Shown in pieces: positions 15,852-26,661 of a stretch of 64,000 bases of DNA. The DNA is from a bacterium (GTDB lineage Bacteria; Caldisericota; Caldisericia; UBA6126): positions 1 to 64,000 of the forward strand of contig JAJFUD010000093.1 in assembly GCA_021372585.1 (NCBI GenBank). Direction: 5' to 3'. The notes beneath the pieces were generated by a model that worked only from the letters and a program-made list of their open reading frames with translations, searched no databases and was not told the origin of the DNA. The position numbers and the translations under genes were made by a program. Every line of letters starts with the position of its first letter. Positions within the stretch are counted from its first letter, which is position 1.

Positions 15852-18800
15852 ATGAAAAAAAGAATTAGTATTTTACTTACTTTTTTCCTTTTTATCTCAT
15901 TATTTTCATGGATACAGCCAGCCAGGGCTTTAGACCCTGCTGATGTAACACCGCTGCCACATACAAGCGGTCAACCGGCCCAATATACAATAGATTTTGT
16001 ATTAGGATCCGGTGCAGCTTATGCTATTCCGGCGACCGGGTATTTTAAAATTACGTTTCCCACTGATACGAAACTACCCACTTCGATTGCAAAAGCGAAT
16101 GTGACGGTCAACGGAGGCAATCCTGCCACCGATCCTACCATATCCAGCCAGACGGTTAGAATTCCGACACCGACAACCTATGCTGCCGGAGCTACTATTA
16201 GCATCGTATTTGCAGTGGCAGCCGGCATTAAAAATCCGACCACTCCTACTGGTATGATTCGGTTAAAAGTAGAGACCGGGTATTTGGTGGGGACGACTGA
16301 AACCAAAATCGAAGGACCTGTCGATTCCAATAAGTACTTTATCGGATATGCCGCCAAAGTCACCCCGACACCGAATACGGATGCTCCTGCGACCGGCACG
16401 GAATATGCCGAATACAAAGTAGAGTGGAAAACCGGTAATGAAGGGGCATTGACAAAAAATACAGACACTATCACGATTGTATTCCCAACTGGCTATTCCA
16501 TCCCTATCTGGGAAGGTTTAGGATATATTCCGGGAAATTATATGCTGGTCAATAATACCAAAGTGGCTACCAATGCTACCTGTTCCGCTGGTCCTCTCAC
16601 CGTTACCCTCAAGACACCTGTCGATATTGCAAACAGCACAGCGGTAACCATTATTTTTACCACCCCCATCGGTTTGAAGAATCCGATAGCCGGGGATTAC
16701 AAATTGAAAGTGAGTTCTTCCAAAGAGGCCACTCCAACCGATTCCCTCGAATATACGATATACAATGCTGTCTCGTTTGTGGACTTACTGACGCCTACTC
16801 CTGCCGGCGTGCAGGGCGTGGTCGTCACTCCCTCCTCGGTGGGTTCTGAAGCAGAATACAAAGTGGCGATTATGGTGGATATACCACTATTAGCCGGTTT
16901 AGGAACGATTAATATCGCTTTCCCGACTGGCACCACCCTACCTTCCACCCTCTCTCTGTCTGATATTATCTTCAAACTAAACAATGTTCCTTCCCCACTC
17001 GTATTATCTCCCACAAAAAGCACGAATGTGATTGTCATCACTACGCCGGTGGATATCGCTGCCGGAGACTTGGTTGAGATCACTTTCTTAGTCTCGATGA
17101 AGATCAAGAACCCGACCACTGCCGGTAATTATTCCATCCAGGCTCTCACTTCCGCTCAGCCATACTACCGAAATTCACCCCCTTATGCCATTGGTACCGC
17201 TGTCAGCTCACTCAAAATCACCCCATCACCTAATGCAAAAGATGCTGTGAATGTTCGGTACGATGTTGAGTTCAAGTTAGGCGCCAATGGTGCTTTAACA
17301 GCGAATACCGACCAGATTATTATCTTTCTGAATATCGCAGCGCCCGCTGCCCCTGCCACAATGAGTGCCTCTTCTGTACTGATCGGGTCTGATTACACTA
17401 CTGTTGCCACCAGTGTTGACTCGGTAGTACCTGCAGACAGTGTGCCTACCGGGTACACAAAACTCACCGTCACGCCTCCCAAAAACATTACTGCCAATGC
17501 AACAGTGAAGATCGCTTTTTTAACCGCTGCCGGTATAAAGAACCCTGCAGTGGCGACGAATTATACAGGTTTTGTCAAAACGTCCAAGGAGCCGATTTTA
17601 GTGGAATCTCCTTACTATAGCATCACTGATACAGTGGATATTCCGAACGCACCCGTTGTAGAGCCCCCCTCTGCCGGAGTGGAAGCGAAATACTCCTTTG
17701 ATATCGTGATTGGGCAAGCGCTGACTATTAATGAAAGTACTATCTCGGTTGCCTTCCCTACCGGTACTACTGTTCCCTCTTCCATCACCCCCGGTAATAT
17801 TACGATTAATGGTACCTCGTTGACATTCCCAGTCACCGTATCGAGCGGAATCGTAACGATGACAGTTCCTGCTACCTATCCTGCAGGCGCTACTTTGAGT
17901 ATTGTATTCTCAACGTCGTGCAAAATTAAAAACCCGACGAAAGTCGGTGTGTATTCTTTACAGGTCAAAACCTCCACCCAACCGAATTACAGGGTGTCCC
18001 CGGTATATGCTATCGGCACTTCTGTGACCGATGTGAAAGTAACCCCCATTCCGGATACCAAAGGGTCCACGAATGTTCAATACTTGATTGAGTTCAAATT
18101 GGGTGCCAACGGTGCCCTAACAGCGAACACTGACACAGTGGATATCTGGTTGGCGATTGACGCTCCTGTTCCACCGGCTGTGATTCAACCCGCATCCGTC
18201 ACCGTCAATGGTAACTATTGTATATCCAATATTGTGACTGCCGCCCCTATTCTTGGAGAACCTACCCAAACGAAGCTGACAGTGACTGTTCCAAAAGATA
18301 TCGCTGCCAGCCAGACAGTGAAACTTGTTTTCTTAGCTACCGCCGGAATCAAGAACCCGGTTGAAGGCAATTATAAAGGATATGTCCGAACGTCAAAAGA
18401 GCCGATCATCATGCAATCCACTCTGTACTTGATTACCAATGCTGTCGCGATCACAAACGTAGTTGTAGACCCTCCTTCCACGAGTGTGGAAGCGAAGTAC
18501 ACCATTGATATGCAGATCGGACAATCTTTAACAGAAGATATCGATGAAATCACCGTGACTTTTCCTTCCGGGACAACGGTACCCACCAATATCACCCCGG
18601 GTAGTATTACCATTAACGGCACAGTGCTCAAGTTTGCACCAAAAGTCACCAGTGGTTCTGTGACTATGAAAGTACCGGCTACACTTGCCGGACCTTTCCC
18701 CCTGAATGTTCAAATCGTATTCCTCTCGTCTGCCAAGATCAAAAACCCAACCACTGCCGGCATTTATACGTTACAAATTAAGACGACATCCCAGCCATAT

Positions 18801-21800
18801 TACAGAGTATCCCCCGCTTATGCGATCGGAACAGCTGTATCCGCAGTGAAAGTCACCCCCACTCCGAACACCAAAGATTCTGTGAATGTTCAGTATGTAT
18901 TGGAATTTAAGTTGGGCGCCAGCGGTGCTTTGGCTGCGAACACCGATAAAATCATTATTATCATGAAACTGGGCACCTTAGTACCCCCTCCCCCGACCAC
19001 CCTCCCCGCTTCCTCAGTCATGGTGAATACCGATTACACCATTGTCGGCACCACCGTTGAATTAATCGCACCTGCCGACACAACCGATCCCGATTTAGCC
19101 GGGTATTATCGTTTTACAGTAGTTCCACCGAAAGCGATTAATTCCGGCAGCACTGTAAAGGTGACATTCTTACCCTCATCCGGATTAATCAACCCGATTG
19201 ACGGTAATTATAAAGCCTATATTCGTACCAGTCAGGAGCCAATCCGTGTTGACTCCGAATATTATCTGATCACCGATGCGGTCAGTATCACCAGTGTTGT
19301 GGTCAACCCTCCCTCAACGGGAACAATTGCAGAATATACGATCGTCTTCGAAGTGGGCACCTCCTTATTACAGGACTCTGGAATCATTACCGTTTCCTTT
19401 CCTGCCGGCACTACGATTCCGACTTTGATTCCGGTCACTGCTATCACACTTGATGCCACCGGTACACCCTATGTATTAAAAGTGAATCCAAAAGTCACCG
19501 GGACTCGGATAGATATCACCACGCCGATTGCTATCCCTATCGGTACACCGATTACGCTGGTCTTTAAAACATCCGCCGGTATCAAGAACCCGACAACCGC
19601 TGGTATGTATAAACTGCAGATGATGACCTCTGCTCAGCCATACTTTAGGGAATCTCCCGCCTATCCGATTGGTTCCTCAGTCACAAACGTGAAGATCATC
19701 CCCATGCCAAACAACATCTCTGCGCAGAATGTCGAGTATCAAGTGAAGTGTAAGGTCGGAGCGATCAAATTGCTACGGAATACCGACAAAATTATTGTGT
19801 ACTTGCCTGCCACTACCGCTCTTACTTCTATCTCTGCTGCAGCGATTACCGTGAACGGAGTCTTTACGGAATTAACCACTACGATTGTCTCTCCAGTGGT
19901 ATTGGAAGGAAATAATTATACCGAGTTGACGGTCGTCACCCCTATTGATATCAACGCTAATTCTGAAGTGACGATGGTCTTCCTCCCCTCCTGCGGGTTA
20001 CAGAATCCTGCTGCGGAAGGCATCTATTACGGTTATGTTGCCACTTCACAGGAGAATATCCCGATGAAGTCGGAGCTGTTTAATATTATGGATACGCTTT
20101 CGTTCCCGGGTTTCAACCCCCCGACAGATTTTCGGTCAGTGTTGGTGAAACCAAACGCCATTAAGCTGACAGCCCAGTATTTGATTCACTTTACGACTTC
20201 TGCTTTGAAACCTGCCTTACAAGCCAATGTAGGAACGATCACTTTTGCATTCCCTGCCGGTACGAAAGTACCCGGCAGTATCTCCTCCGGCTCAATATAT
20301 CTCTATACAGCACCACCCTCCCCTGTGATTGCCAATCCGGATGCAGTCGTCTGTCCTCCTGGCGCAGGTTGGAATATCATTAATCAGCCTGTCTATGTCT
20401 CAGGACAGGAAGTGAGAATTATCACTCCCATCAATATTCCTGCCAGTTCGCAAGTATATGTTGTATTCTGCCCTTCCGCGAATATTCAGAATCCGGCAGA
20501 GGCTGGTTTGTATACCTTACAGGTGAAAACCTCTTCCCAGCCGACCTATGGAATATCAAGATCTTACCTGATTCGCTCTACCATTGAACAACCTGTGGTG
20601 ACGCCAATACCTACTGTTACAAATCAATTAGCCGAATACACGGTAGCATTTAAAACGGGTTCCCAGGGAGAGTTATATGCCAATACCGATAAGATATTTA
20701 TAGCATTTAACGGGGATGCCGGCCGGTATATCACCCCTCTTGGGCCTATCGCGGCTTCCGCTGTAAAAATTAATGGAACCTATATGAATATTCAAGCCAC
20801 CGTCAATACTGGTGTATCACTACCTCCGAATATTGATAATGCACCCAGTTGGTCAGCTTACCGATGGATTGAAATGCAGGTTCCGCAAAATATCCCTGCC
20901 TCTTCTGAAGTGATTGTGTATTTCACTTTGACGGCGGGCATACAAAATCCAGCTACCGCTGATAATTACACCGCGTTGGTCTGGACGAATAAAGAGCCGG
21001 TGGCTATTGAATCCTTTATTTACACCATCGGCGATGCGCTACTGAATGTCACGGTACCGCTTGCTTATCCGAATCCTAAAACGTCAGGTAGTATCGCTGA
21101 ATATTATCTGAGCTTTACAACGGGATCCAGTCCGGCCAGTCAGCTCTCTCCGGCTCTCTCCAGTACGATCACAATCACCTTCCCCGTAGGTACAAAATTA
21201 CCTGCTTCGGTCAATCCGGCAGACATTAAGGTTGGAATCGGAGGCTCCTGTCCTAATCCAACAGATTCAGCGTTACCTCCGGTAGTGGTCGATGGATTGT
21301 CTCTGCGTTTTTCCGTCCCTATTCTGATCCCGCCCGGATCCAACGTTTGTGTGAGCTTGCTGCAGGGTGTACAAATCACGAATCCTGAGACCCCTGGTTC
21401 CTATAGACTGCAAGTGATGACTTCATCTCAACCTATACAGGCTTATTCCAATTATTACACCATTCTTTCCACCAGCAGTATTCCGAAAGTAATTGCCACC
21501 CCTCCGGCGATCGGTAGTTTAAATACCGATTATCAGATTGAATTTACTACAGGCGCTACCGGTAGTCTATTAACGAATGTGGGCAAGATCAAGATTTATT
21601 TTGACCCCCTCACGCTTGGGTTTGTAGCCAATCCCTCTTACTACCCACCTTTATTAACTGCCATTCCTCCCAATGCGATTTATGTGAATGATGTAGCGGT
21701 GAATTCTATTACGACCGTTGTGAATGCCGCCGGACCAAACCTATCTTATATTGAAATCATCACTCCGGTGGATATCGCTGCATCCTCAACCGTTACAGTG

Positions 21801-24800
21801 CACTTGTCGAATTTAATGGGTATTCAGAATCCACCTGCAGTAGGATCTTCTTATAGACTGGTTGTCATGACATCTTCCGAGCCTACTCCTGTAGAATCCC
21901 AGAATTTCAGTTTATTCTCCTCGGTATCGGGTATCGAAGTCGCCTTGTCTGTCTCCGATGATACCAGACCGAATCCGAATGGCAGTACGCCAATGTCCAA
22001 TGCCCAATACTCCATTAAATTTTTTACCGGACCTTCGGGCAACCTGGTTATGGATTATGGCACGATCACGGTTGAATTTCCAGAAGATACGACAATACCT
22101 TCCTATATCTCTCCCGGTAGTATCAGGATCGATCCGGACTCCACAGATGCGATACCGGGCACTTCCCTGAAGTACGCTCCCCAAATCGATATCACAAACC
22201 GAAGAGTGACGATGATTGTTCCGGTAAATATTTCAGCAACGCCTCCCGCTGTCAATAAAATAGAAATCATTTTCACGGAACTGGCTAACCTGAAGAATCC
22301 AAGCCAGCCCGGAAGCTATACATTGTTGGTTTCCACCTCATCCGAACCATTAACGGTAAAGTCTAATCCTTACGTGATTGAAGGGGTATCCGGAGCAAAA
22401 GTCTCTTTGAATCCCTGCTTATTTGACAGCTCTTTCGTGCACTACACGTTTGACTTTGTCATCACGAAGTCATTGGCAGCCGGAAATTATATTTATGTGG
22501 AATTTCCCTATGGGACTAAGCTGGCCTCCGTTATTTCCGGAAGTTATGTCTTGGTCAACGGCAAACCGGCAAACGCCGGCACTTTCCCACAAATTGTCGT
22601 AGATAAACAGCAGGTACAGATCCGTATTCCGGAAGCGATTCCGGCTTTAAGTCAGGTGAAAGTGGAATTTTTACCCGATGCCAGAGTCACCAACCCCGGA
22701 ATTGGCAGTTATGTTGCCAAAATACGAACCGACTTCAATACAAACCCGGTTGATCTCGATAATGATCCTGACAACCGCTGGGTCGAGACATTACCGTATT
22801 TTATTTGCTCCAATGTACAAGTCAGTACACTGGAAATCACACCTGCCACAGCAACACTGGCAAAAGGTGAGAATAAAACCTTCAGTGTCATAGCCAAAGA
22901 TGAGAACGGCAATGAAATCACCGGTAACCTGACCTACCTTTGGAGTGTAGGCGGGAGTATCGGATCCGTTTCACCGGTCAATACGAAGCAGACTACCTTT
23001 ACCGCCGGGCAAACCGCAGGTTCCGGTGTCATTAAGGTCGATGTAACCTATAGTGGAAACACGATCAGCGCGACAGCTGATATTTCCATCTCAGCCGGAT
23101 TGGCTTCCGTCAGTATCTCTCCGTCTACGAGTGCTCTCGGACTGAACCAAACTCAACAATTTACCGCTACTGCTCTGGATGAATTGGGGAATGTGATGAA
23201 TCTGGATTTTGAATGGTCCATCACAGGCGCGATCGGGTCTATTTCTCCTATTCATGGTAAACAGACAACGTTTACCGCCTCTGCAGTAGGCTCCGGAACC
23301 ATCAAAGCCAAAGCGACTTTCAATGCTCTCACGAAGGAAGCGGTTGCTTCCATCACTGTCAGCACAACGCCTCCTCCCCCACCCCCGCCATCCGATAGCG
23401 TACCGGTGACCGGTTCATTATCCCCGGCCAGCGTTCGTGCGAACCAAGGCGATGTATCCATCCAGATTACCATTACCGCCTTACTCGATATCAGCACAGG
23501 GGGTGTGGTAGAAGTCACCATTCCGGAAGGATTCCCTGTGCCGACAAGAACGGTGGGAGCGCAAGGCTTTGTGGATGCATTGGCAAAAACCCCCGCTAAC
23601 ATCGTCACGCCTCCTTCAGTGAACGGGAGAGTCATCTCAGTGACTATTACTAAAATGTTGAAAGGCAATTCTTTCACGATTTCATATACGAAGGTATCCG
23701 CTCCCAGCACACCCGGTGAGTATATTTTCCCCTTAAAAGCGAAAGCAACCGCCTCTGGGGAATTTATTCCCGCAACGGACTCACCAAAGTTGCTCGTGAC
23801 TTCCATCGCAGATGGTTCAGGCAGAGCAGCCATTACCCCGAATGAAGCTTCAGCCGGAGCGGAAGGCCAAAAGTTTGCCCTGACGTACACAGCCGATGCG
23901 GTCATGAATTCCGGCGCCATCTCTTTCACGATGCCTGACGGATGGAGCAAACCATCTCTTGTGCAGTCTGTACAAGGATTTGTCCAACTGCAGGAGCAGG
24001 ACGCGAATTTTGGAGCCATCGAAGTGTTTGACGCAACGGTTACGATTCCGGTGATCAACATGGCTGTGAATCAAAAAGTAACCCTACTGTATAGTAATGT
24101 CAGGGTGCCAAATGTCGAGAATACCTATACCTTTATCACCAAAAGTAAAGGATTAGGTGGTGAATTCAAGAACCTGGCCCTGAATCCAACGGTAGCAGTG
24201 CGAACCACTCGTGCCGAGGCTGTGAAAGTAGAGGTCATTCCCAATATGACTTCCGTTCCCGCTGAATACACCATTACCTATAAAAGTTCTAAGACCGGGT
24301 ATATGTCGAAAGATATCGGAACCATCACCCTCCTCTTCCCTCCGGAAACCGGGATACCTAACCAAATCAAGAGCGAACTCATTACTGTCAATGGGAATCC
24401 TTTGAAAACACCTCCGGAAGTAGATTCTATCCGCAGTACGGTCAAGCTGACCACACCGGTGGATCTGGAATCCAATGTGCTGGTGCAAATTAAATTTGCA
24501 ATCGATACGGGCATTACGAATCCAAAAACAGCCAAAGAAGATTATAAAATCAGGATGTTTACCTCAACAGATACCTTACCGGCCGACTCCGCTCCTTATC
24601 GTATTATTGTCTCCTCTCTGCGGAACATCAGAGTAACCGTTTCCCCTATCGTACCGGGTGCTTCCGCGCAATACAAAATTATTGCCCAGGTAGGAGGAGC
24701 CGGCGCCTTGAATGTGAACCAGGACTCCATTACCTTTATCTTCCCGGCTGATACGACTTTACCCTCTTCGATAGCCGCCAATCTGGTAACAGTGAATGGT

Positions 24801-26618
24801 ACTGCTTTGCAGATGAGACCTACGATCGATATCTCTCAGCGGAAAATGACGATTCTTTTACCGGTGAGAATTGAAAATGACAGTGAATTTACTGTGATTA
24901 TCGCTTCAGAAGGAAACATCAAGAACCCTTCCAGAGACGGTATGTATAAGATGAAAGTCTTTACTTCTAAAGAGATCAACGCGATCGAATCTGAATCTTA
25001 TCAGATCGGTCAATCGCTCTTGGGGGATGTGAAAGTAAGTCTCTCCACCAGTTTGGTGGAAGCGACCAATGTAACCTATACCATTAGTTTTAGAACCGGT
25101 GCTTACGGTTCTTTGGCAGTCGGCGAGACGATCTCCGTCTCTTTTGACAGACGGTATGTGTTGCCTTCTATCCAAGCTTACCAGGTTTCGATCAATGGAG
25201 TTGTATGTACCGTGACACCGGAAATCCGTGACGGGCATATTGTTATCATCAATACTCCGATCGGTATCTCTTCCGAGAGTACCGCTACCTTAACGATATC
25301 GGGCATCACGAATCCACAAGAATCAGGTGAATACAATATCTCACTCGCAACCAAAGCTGAACCCAATCCAGTCATGTCTACGCCTTATAGAATAGGATTG
25401 GTACTTGAGACAGAAATTACGGTCAATCCAACGGAACCAAACGGATTAGCCGGTTGGTATACCATTGCCCCCAATATTATTTTAAACAATACCATCCAAG
25501 CTGCCAGAATATTCTATTCTTGGGATGACGGTCCATTCCAGCCTTATACAGGGTCCTCTATTACAGCGCCTGAAGGTATTCACACTTTCTATTGTTACTC
25601 AACCGCTGAAGGATTAGAGGACGAACCCAAAAAGAGTTTGTTGGTCAAGGTGGACACAAAAGGACCTGTGATTCAGTTAACCCAGCCAAATGAAGGCAGT
25701 ACATTCTTTACACCGGACATTACGGTGGAGGGCAACGTGGAGGAAGCGAACGATTTTACTGTAACAGTCAACGGAAAGCCTGCTACCGTCACTAACAACC
25801 GGTTTACGATCGCGATTACCCTGAATCCCGGTGACAACTGGTTGGATATCATAGCCACTGATGCTGCAGGCAATCGTTCGATCACACCCAGAATACGGGT
25901 ACTCTATACACAACCCTCTGAGATCAAGATTACCATCACTTCGCCGAAAGCACTGACTTCCGTATTCCCGATCCTGAAAGCAACGACAGCCGGAGCCAGC
26001 CAACTTACTGCAACCCTGCGGATTACCGGCAAGATTGAGCCCGCCAATGCGACCGAGATATCGATCTATATACTGGGCAAGATGCAGAATCCTGCCATTC
26101 TGCCAATAGCGGCAGACGGCACTTTCGATGGTAACGTTGAAGTACCGTTGGTGTCCGGATTAAACGGTATCACATTCTCAGTTAAGGATAAGTCAACCGG
26201 TAAAGAGTACCAGACCTCTGTGGCGGTCATCGCCAAAGTGACATTAAAATTACAGATTGGTAACGCGCTGGCTTTCCTGAATGATAAGGAATACCGTCTC
26301 GATGCCCCGCCCTATATTAAGAATGCACGCACGATGGTTCCGATGCGCTTCATCGGAGAATCTCTGGGAGCTAGTGTTTCCTGGAAAGCAGAAACAAAGA
26401 CAGTCGTGTATGTATTAGACTCTACCATCATTCAGCTGACAATCGGCAATATTGATGCTGTGCTAATCCAGGGCGAGAAAAAACAAACCATTAGATTGGA
26501 TGCCGCTCCCGAAATCGTTAACAGCCGAACCTTTATCCCGCTCCGGTTTGTCTCAGAAAACTTTGGAGCCGAGGTTCTATGGGATGCAGCCGCCAAGAAA
26601 ATCACGGTGATAAAGTAA
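15852..26618 (+). CDS. Giant secreted repeat protein, 19 repeats, stalk domain (about 3588 aa)
   Basis: ATG 15852 is chosen because a signal peptide (MKKRISILLTFFLF...) and an AAGGAGAG site directly precede and follow it; an in-frame ATG at 15792 would add 20 polar residues. Architecture: 16 family repeats (nt 15933-22815), two Big-type Ig domains (22816-23365), a proline-rich linker PPPPPPP (near 23375), two related but distinct modules with GFVDALAK and GFVQLQEQ (23400-24215), three more family repeats (24220-25415), a chitobiase-C-terminal-like module, Ig-like modules (VDTKGPVIQLTQPNEGS) and a C-terminal stalk domain (26240-26618, MVPMRFIGESLGASVSW and FIPLRFVSENFGAEVLW). Presumably a fibrous surface or matrix adhesin. 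No sortase or SLH anchor and no catalytic domain is seen. Confidence 0.88.
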   Translation: MKKRISILLTFFLFISLFSWIQPARALDPADVTPLPHTSGQPAQYTIDFVLGSGAAYAIPATGYFKITFPTDTKLPTSIAKANVTVNGGNPATDPTISSQTVRIPTPTTYAAGATISIVFAVAAGIKNPTTPTGMIRLKVETGYLVGTTETKIEGPVDSNKYFIGYAAKVTPTPNTDAPATGTEYAEYKVEWKTGNEGALTKNTDTITIVFPTGYSIPIWEGLGYIPGNYMLVNNTKVATNATCSAGPLTVTLKTPVDIANSTAVTIIFTTPIGLKNPIAGDYKLKVSSSKEATPTDSLEYTIYNAVSFVDLLTPTPAGVQGVVVTPSSVGSEAEYKVAIMVDIPLLAGLGTINIAFPTGTTLPSTLSLSDIIFKLNNVPSPLVLSPTKSTNVIVITTPVDIAAGDLVEITFLVSMKIKNPTTAGNYSIQALTSAQPYYRNSPPYAIGTAVSSLKITPSPNAKDAVNVRYDVEFKLGANGALTANTDQIIIFLNIAAPAAPATMSASSVLIGSDYTTVATSVDSVVPADSVPTGYTKLTVTPPKNITANATVKIAFLTAAGIKNPAVATNYTGFVKTSKEPILVESPYYSITDTVDIPNAPVVEPPSAGVEAKYSFDIVIGQALTINESTISVAFPTGTTVPSSITPGNITINGTSLTFPVTVSSGIVTMTVPATYPAGATLSIVFSTSCKIKNPTKVGVYSLQVKTSTQPNYRVSPVYAIGTSVTDVKVTPIPDTKGSTNVQYLIEFKLGANGALTANTDTVDIWLAIDAPVPPAVIQPASVTVNGNYCISNIVTAAPILGEPTQTKLTVTVPKDIAASQTVKLVFLATAGIKNPVEGNYKGYVRTSKEPIIMQSTLYLITNAVAITNVVVDPPSTSVEAKYTIDMQIGQSLTEDIDEITVTFPSGTTVPTNITPGSITINGTVLKFAPKVTSGSVTMKVPATLAGPFPLNVQIVFLSSAKIKNPTTAGIYTLQIKTTSQPYYRVSPAYAIGTAVSAVKVTPTPNTKDSVNVQYVLEFKLGASGALAANTDKIIIIMKLGTLVPPPPTTLPASSVMVNTDYTIVGTTVELIAPADTTDPDLAGYYRFTVVPPKAINSGSTVKVTFLPSSGLINPIDGNYKAYIRTSQEPIRVDSEYYLITDAVSITSVVVNPPSTGTIAEYTIVFEVGTSLLQDSGIITVSFPAGTTIPTLIPVTAITLDATGTPYVLKVNPKVTGTRIDITTPIAIPIGTPITLVFKTSAGIKNPTTAGMYKLQMMTSAQPYFRESPAYPIGSSVTNVKIIPMPNNISAQNVEYQVKCKVGAIKLLRNTDKIIVYLPATTALTSISAAAITVNGVFTELTTTIVSPVVLEGNNYTELTVVTPIDINANSEVTMVFLPSCGLQNPAAEGIYYGYVATSQENIPMKSELFNIMDTLSFPGFNPPTDFRSVLVKPNAIKLTAQYLIHFTTSALKPALQANVGTITFAFPAGTKVPGSISSGSIYLYTAPPSPVIANPDAVVCPPGAGWNIINQPVYVSGQEVRIITPINIPASSQVYVVFCPSANIQNPAEAGLYTLQVKTSSQPTYGISRSYLIRSTIEQPVVTPIPTVTNQLAEYTVAFKTGSQGELYANTDKIFIAFNGDAGRYITPLGPIAASAVKINGTYMNIQATVNTGVSLPPNIDNAPSWSAYRWIEMQVPQNIPASSEVIVYFTLTAGIQNPATADNYTALVWTNKEPVAIESFIYTIGDALLNVTVPLAYPNPKTSGSIAEYYLSFTTGSSPASQLSPALSSTITITFPVGTKLPASVNPADIKVGIGGSCPNPTDSALPPVVVDGLSLRFSVPILIPPGSNVCVSLLQGVQITNPETPGSYRLQVMTSSQPIQAYSNYYTILSTSSIPKVIATPPAIGSLNTDYQIEFTTGATGSLLTNVGKIKIYFDPLTLGFVANPSYYPPLLTAIPPNAIYVNDVAVNSITTVVNAAGPNLSYIEIITPVDIAASSTVTVHLSNLMGIQNPPAVGSSYRLVVMTSSEPTPVESQNFSLFSSVSGIEVALSVSDDTRPNPNGSTPMSNAQYSIKFFTGPSGNLVMDYGTITVEFPEDTTIPSYISPGSIRIDPDSTDAIPGTSLKYAPQIDITNRRVTMIVPVNISATPPAVNKIEIIFTELANLKNPSQPGSYTLLVSTSSEPLTVKSNPYVIEGVSGAKVSLNPCLFDSSFVHYTFDFVITKSLAAGNYIYVEFPYGTKLASVISGSYVLVNGKPANAGTFPQIVVDKQQVQIRIPEAIPALSQVKVEFLPDARVTNPGIGSYVAKIRTDFNTNPVDLDNDPDNRWVETLPYFICSNVQVSTLEITPATATLAKGENKTFSVIAKDENGNEITGNLTYLWSVGGSIGSVSPVNTKQTTFTAGQTAGSGVIKVDVTYSGNTISATADISISAGLASVSISPSTSALGLNQTQQFTATALDELGNVMNLDFEWSITGAIGSISPIHGKQTTFTASAVGSGTIKAKATFNALTKEAVASITVSTTPPPPPPPSDSVPVTGSLSPASVRANQGDVSIQITITALLDISTGGVVEVTIPEGFPVPTRTVGAQGFVDALAKTPANIVTPPSVNGRVISVTITKMLKGNSFTISYTKVSAPSTPGEYIFPLKAKATASGEFIPATDSPKLLVTSIADGSGRAAITPNEASAGAEGQKFALTYTADAVMNSGAISFTMPDGWSKPSLVQSVQGFVQLQEQDANFGAIEVFDATVTIPVINMAVNQKVTLLYSNVRVPNVENTYTFITKSKGLGGEFKNLALNPTVAVRTTRAEAVKVEVIPNMTSVPAEYTITYKSSKTGYMSKDIGTITLLFPPETGIPNQIKSELITVNGNPLKTPPEVDSIRSTVKLTTPVDLESNVLVQIKFAIDTGITNPKTAKEDYKIRMFTSTDTLPADSAPYRIIVSSLRNIRVTVSPIVPGASAQYKIIAQVGGAGALNVNQDSITFIFPADTTLPSSIAANLVTVNGTALQMRPTIDISQRKMTILLPVRIENDSEFTVIIASEGNIKNPSRDGMYKMKVFTSKEINAIESESYQIGQSLLGDVKVSLSTSLVEATNVTYTISFRTGAYGSLAVGETISVSFDRRYVLPSIQAYQVSINGVVCTVTPEIRDGHIVIINTPIGISSESTATLTISGITNPQESGEYNISLATKAEPNPVMSTPYRIGLVLETEITVNPTEPNGLAGWYTIAPNIILNNTIQAARIFYSWDDGPFQPYTGSSITAPEGIHTFYCYSTAEGLEDEPKKSLLVKVDTKGPVIQLTQPNEGSTFFTPDITVEGNVEEANDFTVTVNGKPATVTNNRFTIAITLNPGDNWLDIIATDAAGNRSITPRIRVLYTQPSEIKITITSPKALTSVFPILKATTAGASQLTATLRITGKIEPANATEISIYILGKMQNPAILPIAADGTFDGNVEVPLVSGLNGITFSVKDKSTGKEYQTSVAVIAKVTLKLQIGNALAFLNDKEYRLDAPPYIKNARTMVPMRFIGESLGASVSWKAETKTVVYVLDSTIIQLTIGNIDAVLIQGEKKQTIRLDAAPEIVNSRTFIPLRFVSENFGAEVLWDAAAKKITVIK
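15933..22815 (+). repeat. Sixteen tandem beta-rich protein repeats in the giant protein
   Basis: Each unit is about 110-145 residues and shows the order: AEYxIxFxTG, LxxNTDxIxIxFPxGTxVP, a VNG strand, VxxPxxIxAxSxVxIxF, an AxIxNPxxxGxY turn, then LxVxTSxEP and an SxxYxI closing strand. Counted by the NP turn followed by TSxEP-like strand. Coding throughout, in one frame. Confidence 0.85.
16790..20095 (+). repeat. Higher-order two-domain repeat (period about 0.82 kb)
   Basis: Repeats 3 to 10 alternate between two subtypes. One subtype closes with PYYRxSPxYAIG and the next with EPIxxxSxYxIxDAV. Equivalent GGCGCC/GGTGCC positions lie at about 17280, 18102 and 18915, giving periods of 822 and 813 bp. 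DNA similarity between units is visibly higher than between other repeats, indicating duplication of a two-domain unit. Confidence 0.75.
24220..25415 (+). repeat. Three C-terminal family repeats of the giant protein
   Basis: Repeats 17-19 begin with AVKVEVIPN, IRVTVSPI and VKVSLSTS. They are separated from the main array by Ig domains, the proline linker and two other modules. Confidence 0.75.
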
Positions 26619-26661
26619 TGAATTGTAAGATCCTTGTTTTTGTGAACGAAGGAGGAATAAG

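Noticed and set aside
23252-24061. 269-codon open frame on the minus strand inside the largest gene
   Set aside because: It lies opposite a well-supported coding region, shows no recognisable family, and reflects codon bias of the plus-strand gene.
26240-26618. Copper amine oxidase activity from the stalk domains
   Set aside because: Only the N-terminal-like stalk domain is present; no catalytic oxidase domain or topaquinone site exists in any of the four proteins.
15780-26650. Shared TGTGAACG upstream of both giant genes as an ECF-sigma promoter
   Set aside because: The 8-mer occurs near 15780 and 26641, but spacing to the start differs, no second element aligns, and the second copy sits almost on the ribosome site.
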